Shown in pieces: positions 61,201 through 64,000 of a stretch of DNA of 64,000 bases. The notes under the pieces are model-generated. The model was given only the letters and a program-made list of their open reading frames with translations. It did not search any database and was not told where the DNA came from. The stretch's first letter is position 1. Every line of letters begins with the position of its first letter. This DNA comes from Saururus chinensis. Taxonomy: Eukaryota; Streptophyta; Magnoliopsida; Piperales; Saururaceae. The DNA lies in assembly GCA_035235625.1 (NCBI GenBank), contig CP141141.1, forward strand, positions 3,906,001 to 3,970,000, given 5' to 3'. The position numbers and the translations under genes are program-made.

Positions 61201-61900
61201 ACCAGAAAAATTGTGTTATATATTTATATATATATTGTTATAGATTATCTTAGATTATACTATTTTTTTGTATTGACTTTGCTAGTTGTTACTTTTGCAG
61301 GATTCTTATATCGCTAAATTGTCACAAAGCAAGCTAAATGAGAATTTGAAAAAAATGGAGGTAATTATGCTTCTAAAAGATTTGGCAAATTAAGTTTTGA
61401 AAGGTATTCAATTATATTGCATATGTTGATGCGGGTGAAACTGCAGGAATAAATAGAAAAAGGATCTAAAGTTTTTTGTTGTATTGCAGAATGTTCTCCT
61501 ATGCAAGTACCTTACATGTTATTACATTGTTTTTATTATAAGTTTCTCTGGTCTTTAGTGATAAACCATTCTTGCTGAAAAAACTAGGGCTGATAATTTA
61601 AGTGGCACTTCAATTAAGGGCGAGCCAACAACCCATTGATATGAAAATGCCAGTTTAATCTTCTTCTGCTAATGACATTGTGGTTTTTAGGTTGCAGGGT
61701 CTGGTAACAAATTGCCAATAAACATTAAAAGCATATTAGTAGCTTGCCAGACTACTTTTCAAGCATATTAATTCATTTACAAATTCTTTGAATAGGACGT
61801 CAACACGAAAGCAACCGAGCTACAAGGTACAGCTCAGTCTTTTTCAGCCACAGCAAAGGAGCTGTTGCAAAGTTTGGAACATCAAAAGAGAAGCTCATGA
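49294..61900 (+). CDS. Lgl/tomosyn-type WD40 protein (SRO77/DAW1-like), complete, 24 exons
   Basis: Exons: 49294-49332, 51346-51476, 51664-51748, 52568-52621, 54298-54389, 54482-54585, 55218-55290, 55606-56005, 56334-56657, 56746-56946, 57129-57224, 57321-57351, 57724-57851, 58490-58733, 58816-58949, 59046-59170, 59570-59693, 59767-59825, 59937-60030, 60165-60351, 60430-60528, 60648-60769, 61301-61360, 61796-61900. 3111 nt, 1036 aa, all in phase. The start MFVKKLVDKATKK then GLRAEDINPRLVFHYGIPAG is the conserved N-terminus of plant Lgl/tomosyn proteins. WD40-like blades include VWDIRKKQ, GNITILNFD, GLITLWEI, ILLWSV and SINFWDASYPL. The tail (~985-1030, LNENLKKMEDVNTKATELQG) resembles an R-SNARE motif. 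Lgl/tomosyn proteins bind t-SNAREs and regulate exocytosis at the plasma membrane. The N-terminus fits the Arabidopsis At4g35560 (DAW1) branch better than At5g05570. Intron 4 uses a GC donor. Intron 1 is 2.0 kb. Confidence 0.92.
51854..52132. mobile_element. MITE (GGATGAGGAGTCTGCCACCCC ends) in intron 3, copy 2
   Basis: Left ggatgaggagtctgccaccc, right gggttgggagacttctcatcc-type, inverted copies about 20 bases long. 279 bp, inside the intron between coding exons 3 and 4 of the Lgl gene. Same family as 38,015-38,137. Confidence 0.6.
52141..52395. repeat. two direct copies of a retroposon-like block in intron 3
   Basis: ccctttcctaacagcttgaacttttggga (52,148 onward, read in two parts) and ccctttcctgacaactcgag then cctttggga (52,332 onward) are direct copies ~185 bp apart. 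Between them lies caaggttcaatgaggtcctg then ggttctagtctcg, a tRNA-like B-box word common in plant retroposon remnants. Confidence 0.4.
53455..54235. other. repeat-bearing part of Lgl intron 4
   Basis: The flanks ctcatgagctgatctggctc (about 53,463) and gagcttgacagaagcttgat (about 54,190) belong to the gagctc-word repeat family seen elsewhere in the window. No gene inside. Confidence 0.35.
58001..58252. mobile_element. Stowaway MITE in Lgl intron 13
   Basis: 252 bp flanked by TA (57,999-58,000 and 58,253-58,254). Ends ctccctccgtcctgaaataa then gtgtcc, and gggacacttatttcaggatg then gagggag: an almost perfect 26-base inverted repeat with the classic CTCCCTCCGTCC terminus of the Tc1/mariner Stowaway group. 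Good end identity suggests a recent insertion. It lies well inside the intron and spares the splice sites. Confidence 0.93.
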
Positions 61901-62243
61901 ATATTTTGGCATGTACATGATTTTCTTTTTGTGTCATGTGAATGTTCTTTTTTGTATCTGGCTTGTAGTTAGTCCACTTTTCCCTTGGAGAAATGTTCAT
62001 AGCTGATGTTATCCGAGCACTGGTGTTTTTATTGTTGTGCCTTGGCTGGGGTAGTTTCTACTATCAACCGTAGAAATAGGCCACCTATATTGAATAAGCC
62101 CGTTGGTGATTATCCCATGAAGGGTCCTGATGGAATATAGCAGTTATGGATCAAACAGGTTGTTTAAGACTTGGGAACGTGAAGCTTTAGAGAAGAGACA
62201 CATTGAGCGGAGTGCCTAGACACAAGGTGCCGAGGACAACCAC
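61901..62243 (+). other. 3' flank of the Lgl gene
   Basis: Probable 3' untranslated region and downstream sequence. No gene seen. Confidence 0.4.
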
Positions 62244-62252
62244 CTTGTGTTG

Positions 62253-62443
62253 GGAAGCGTTTTTTATGTTCCCTGGCCATCGTGAGCCTAGTGTAAGAAA
62301 TGTAGCAGGAGCATTTATTTGCAAGATGGATGACGCATTTACTAGCGCACGTTAGCGTAAGTATCGGGTGCACCGTCCATCCTGAAAATGAATGCTCCTG
62401 CTGCATTCTTTACGCTCGGCTCACGGTCAGAGCATAGCAGACC
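62253..62443. mobile_element. palindromic Mutator-type MITE, second datable copy
   Basis: 191 bp flanked by cttgtgttg (62,244-62,252) and cttatgttg (62,444-62,452), 8 of 9. It starts ggaagcgttttttatgttcc, contains gtgagcctagtgtaagaaat and ctttacgctcggctcac as inverted partners, and shares the ctagcgcacgttagcgtaag core with the 43.9-kb copy. Confidence 0.8.
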
Positions 62444-62454
62444 CTTATGTTGCA

Positions 62455-63590
62455 CTTCTAGTGCATAATTGACATCAATTTCAAACTACCTCTTAGCCAA
62501 TTAAGTTACAAAGTGTGCTATGATAAAAAGTCATTGGAGTACAATATATCAGCTGACATATTTAGTTATTTTCATGACCCATAATTTTGTACATCTTATT
62601 AGTGTTGCTTTTGGGATTGTCTGTGTGTGCTTAGTGCACCTGCGCTATTGTGTATTAGTGCATGCATCATCAATTTTCATGATTGATGGCTCCAATGACT
62701 GAGGTAGGATATGCAAGTGGGCATCCTCTAGGAAAACCAAAAACTCTTTCAATGACATTTTCTTAACACAACGGCTTGAGCTACAGCTTTGTCAAAAACA
62801 TTGAGAATCAACAATATTATATAATCTTGATATTTTTCTTTTGTTATCTAGAGGAAATTTTTTTTAATGCTTTTCATTGACAATGAACTCATGTAAGAAA
62901 TGTATGAAATTTTATTCATAAAATTGATGGTGACTTTAATGTTAATCGTTAACATACGCTTTTATACTGTTGATCTCAAATATCAAAGAATCCTTTAGTA
63001 ATTCTCACAGCTAATGGTAAGTGGAGAAACATTTAAACTGACGAGTATATGACATTTGCAAGTGGGCCAATGGCCTTGTGGCCCAACTTGCCAATGGTCG
63101 AACATGCGCCAGACTAATGGGCTGAATGAAAACCCACTTGCGATTGCATCAGCCGTCTGTCCCGGCCCACATTAACAAGCGGCGAACAAAACCGCAACCG
63201 GCCTGCAGGAAATGACAAATCTGACCTTGTCCGCCCACAAATGCCACGTATTGCCAATTGGCATCTCTCGCCTGCGGCCTTTACTGCAAAGGCCCTTCCC
63301 CGGTACCAACCACCCCAATGCAAAGCATAGGGCTAAAACCGTCATTTAGCCCAATCCAAAAGCAAAAGTCTTCCCTAGTCTCCAGTTTCACAACTCGCCT
63401 GAATTTTCCCAAAATACCCTCTCTGACGGAACTCCACCTCCCAAGGCCTCCCATAATAAACGGGTCAGATCCGATCACAATCACCATCCAATTTTTAATA
63501 TATAATTAAAAAAAAATCATCTTTAATCTTACTAATCCTTATGAAACACAGCCTAATATTTCTAGTTTTTTTCCATCTAAAAATACAGGA
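62455..63590. other. intergenic between the Lgl gene and the next gene
   Basis: 62,880-63,010 resembles a further eroded copy of the palindromic MITE. From 63,050 the sequence becomes GC-rich. A plus-strand frame at 63,258-63,509 has transit-peptide-like composition but no continuation, so it is not called as a gene. Confidence 0.4.
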
Positions 63591-63599
63591 TCAGGTTAA

Positions 63600-63956
63600 A
63601 GTGTCGGATCCATCCCGTTAGCAACCCGTTTACCCGGATCTGCTCCCGTCCCCCGCGGGTCACGGAACCCCCGCAGGTCGCGGCACAATCCCACGTCCGA
63701 AAGATACGGCCCACCGTTTCCCTCACTCGAGTTTTGCATTTGCCATTTGCTTCACAAAGGAGGAGGGGAGGCTGCAGCAGCCAATGGGGCACGACCTCGC
63801 GGATCGATGACGTGGCGGTCGAATTTCAAAATCCCGCCCAAACCCGGGGACTTCAGCAAAATTCCCCCCCGGCTCCCCCACCACTCCTCTCCTCTTATTC
63901 ACCACACTTTTCTCATCCCTTTCCCCAAACCCTAGCCCTACTCTCCCTCCCATCAG
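63600..63956 (+). promoter_or_regulatory. promoter and 5'-UTR exon of a gene running off the right edge
   Basis: A GC-rich, pyrimidine-rich leader contains AAACCCTAG (63,927-63,935), a telo-box common just downstream of transcription starts in genes of translation and dividing cells. It ends in a consensus donor CAG|GTGAGT at 63,956/63,957. gatgacgtggcgg (about 63,806) is a bZIP-type core. No ATG starts a long frame before the donor, so translation probably begins in a later exon outside the window. The gene's identity is unknown. Confidence 0.55.
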
Positions 63957-64000
63957 GTGAGTCCCCTTCCCGGCCGATTCCCCCTCCCGGCCGCCGCTCC

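Noticed and set aside
63258-63509. Plus-strand frame with transit-peptide-like start (MASLACGLYCKG...)
   Set aside because: No downstream exon or domain is visible, and the opposite strand is equally open. Composition alone is not enough.

Overview
The window is nuclear DNA from a flowering plant. Evidence: long multi-exon genes with GT-AG introns, plant-type gene families (P-class PPR, TRM/LONGIFOLIA-like, SRO77-type Lgl protein), Stowaway, hAT and Mutator-type miniature transposons, and a plastid-derived insertion. Two genes (PPR and FANCJ) start GC-rich and become AT-rich towards the 3' end. That gradient is common in monocots, but the species cannot be named from this sequence alone. Layout: (1) 1.3-1.7 kb, minus: first two coding exons of a probable PIG-H gene (GPI-GlcNAc transferase subunit), running off the left edge. 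(2) 3.97-5.67 kb, minus: intact single-exon mitochondrial-type PPR gene. (3) 5.7-14.5 kb: AT-rich, repeat-laden intergenic DNA, with a terminal-inverted-repeat element at 6.1 kb and a Pack-MULE-like element at 10.8-12.6 kb that carries a captured receptor-kinase fragment. (4) 14.5-27.6 kb, plus: a complete 28-exon FANCJ/BRIP1 helicase, 1247 aa, every exon junction in phase, with two E2F-type sites upstream. Intron 3 (3.5 kb) holds layered insertions, including plastid atpH/atpA fragments that were themselves later invaded. (5) 29.0-33.7 kb, minus: a complete TRM/LONGIFOLIA-like gene of 875 aa, tail-to-tail with FANCJ. (6) 33.7-49 kb: 15 kb without a supported gene, holding MITEs, a ~650-bp tandem duplication, a decayed LTR retrotransposon and a probable solo LTR. 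(7) 49.3-61.9 kb, plus: a complete 24-exon Lgl/tomosyn-type gene of 1036 aa. (8) 63.6-64.0 kb, plus: promoter and 5'-UTR exon of a gene continuing past the right edge. The genes are independent housekeeping or developmental loci, not a pathway: GPI-anchor synthesis, organelle RNA processing, DNA crosslink and replication-fork repair, microtubule/cell-shape control, and SNARE-linked exocytosis. The observations most worth following are a C-terminal CxxC/CxxC domain on the FANCJ helicase that resembles Mis18/Yippee folds, the stratified plastid insertion in its intron 3, a palindromic Mutator-type MITE family with readable 9-bp target duplications, and the exon-intron structure preserved inside the Pack-MULE. 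All exon coordinates were read by eye from splice signals and reading-frame continuity. They have no transcript support, and family names rest on recalled sequence features, not on a search.
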